Source: Geopsychrobacter sp.
GTDB lineage: Bacteria; Desulfobacterota; Desulfuromonadia; Desulfuromonadales; Geopsychrobacteraceae
Direction of reading: 5' to 3'
Assembly (NCBI GenBank): GCA_021647445.1
Contig: JAKIUS010000065.1
Span: 1-7,623, forward strand
Length of the DNA stretch: 7,623 nucleotides
Shown here: piece by piece, positions 7,005 through 7,623 of the stretch
Position numbering within the stretch: position 1 is the first letter of the stretch
Layout of the letters: every line of letters starts with the position of its first letter
Program-made: the position numbers and the translations under genes
The notes under the pieces: generated by a model
What the model was told of the DNA's origin: nothing
Seen by the model: only the letters and a program-made list of their open reading frames with translations
The model's database searches: none

Positions 7005-7623
7005 GAAGAGGCTTTCTGGAGCGGCAGGAGACACTGTCTCATTTTTGCTCGTACCTGTTCAATTTCGATCAACTCCATGATCTGTGGGTTGCGTACCCGT
7101 TGCCCCCATTTAACTTCAGTAACCGTCTTGTTTAATTCTCTACGGAGTGCTTCAGGGTAGGCGTTAACCGTTATTTTTTGCTGACCATAGGGGCCGGTGC
7201 GGTCGGGGTTTGAACTGGCATAGAGTCCGATGACCGGTGTCCCCATGGCGTTGGCAATATGTGCGGGACCGGTATCTGGTGCTAGCATGATTTTTGCTCC
7301 TCGGCAGAGGGCTGCAAGTTCTTTAAGCTTTGTTTGGCCGACCAGATTCTGGGGTTTGTGCGTGCATAAACTGCTGATCTGCTCGGCGTAGTTGAGCTCC
7401 CGTGGAGAGGGGCCACCGCTCAAGGTCGTATTTAAGCCATAGGCTGTTTGTGCATGGTCGATAATGCTGGCATAGCGCTCTGCGCTCCAGTTCCGCCAGT
7501 TGCGCGCACGGTTGCTGGAGCAGGGGTTGATGATCATATACGGCCCAATCTCTCCGAGACGCAGGTGGATCGCTTTCTCGGCATTGTGTGGGATCGGGAT
7601 CTCCCAGCTTAGTTCGGTCGTGT
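6995..7623 (-). CDS. GT9 heptosyltransferase, OpsX/WaaC-like (C-terminal part)
   Basis: The - strand frame is open from the window edge to TAA at 6995-6997. About 208 C-terminal residues are visible, roughly the last 60% of a GT9 protein of about 350. Motifs of the ADP-heptose-binding domain are present: INPCSSNRARNW (starting near 7533), LSGGP, NLVGQTKLKELAALC, APDTGPAHIANAMGTPVIGLY and NPDRTGPYG. The APDTGPAH and RTGPY forms resemble OpsX-type heptosyltransferase I of Haemophilus and Vibrio rather than WaaF, so it may add the first heptose onto Kdo; this is inferred from motif style. The ATG at 7535-7537 is internal, because conserved sequence continues upstream of it. The gene converges with the GT2 gene and overlaps it by 10 bp, so it belongs to a separate transcript. 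Confidence 0.88.
   Translation of the reverse strand, partial: TTELSWEIPIPHNAEKAIHLRLGEIGPYMIINPCSSNRARNWRNWSAERYASIIDHAQTAYGLNTTLSGGPSPRELNYAEQISSLCTHKPQNLVGQTKLKELAALCRGAKIMLAPDTGPAHIANAMGTPVIGLYASSNPDRTGPYGQQKITVNAYPEALRRELNKTVTEVKWGQRVRNPQIMELIEIEQVRAKMRQCLLPLQKASSHK
7028..7045 (+). terminator. Weak candidate intrinsic terminator for the + strand operon
   Basis: A perfect 5-bp stem (GAGAC 7028-7032, GTCTC 7036-7040) with a 3-base loop is followed by A and five T. It starts 24 bases after the GT2 stop, where a terminator for the long operon would be expected. The stem is short, and the site lies inside the coding region of the convergent GT9 gene, so this is only a possibility. Confidence 0.3.

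Overview
The window reads as part of a Gram-negative lipopolysaccharide (LPS) gene cluster. It holds nine genes: eight on the + strand, packed end to end, and one on the - strand that meets them tail to tail. The gene order (DUF374 acyltransferase, Kdo transferase, LpxK, Trm112-like zinc protein, heptosyltransferase II, then O-antigen ligase and glycosyltransferases) and the protein styles suggest a member of the Desulfuromonadales / former Deltaproteobacteria (Geobacter, Pelobacter or Desulfuromonas relatives). That placement is inferred from remembered synteny and motif style, not from a database search.

Region 1 (positions 2-3897) is the lipid A and inner-core block. It runs from the 3' end of a DUF374 lysophospholipid-acyltransferase-like gene through waaA (GTG start), lpxK and a 59-residue Trm112/YcaR-type protein to waaF. 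The genes overlap by 17, 26, 17 and 1 nt, which indicates one transcript with coupled translation. Together they would acylate lipid A, phosphorylate it at the 4' position, add Kdo, and add the second heptose.

Region 2 (3930-7004) is the outer-core/O-antigen block. It has a many-pass membrane protein of the O-antigen ligase/polymerase family, a GT-B (GT4-type) glycosyltransferase and a GT-A (GT2-type) glycosyltransferase, with gaps of 2 and 4 nt between the last three. The ligase gene is visibly more AT-rich than the block before it.

Region 3 (6995-7623, - strand) is the C-terminal part of a second GT9 enzyme, resembling OpsX/WaaC-type heptosyltransferase I. Its stop overlaps the end of the GT2 gene by 10 bp. 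With waaF it would supply both heptosyltransferase steps.

There is no stretch over 300 bases without a gene. I saw no tRNA, rRNA, CRISPR array, insertion sequence or convincing promoter. I do not see a novel system here; the points worth a second look are modest and listed in the findings.
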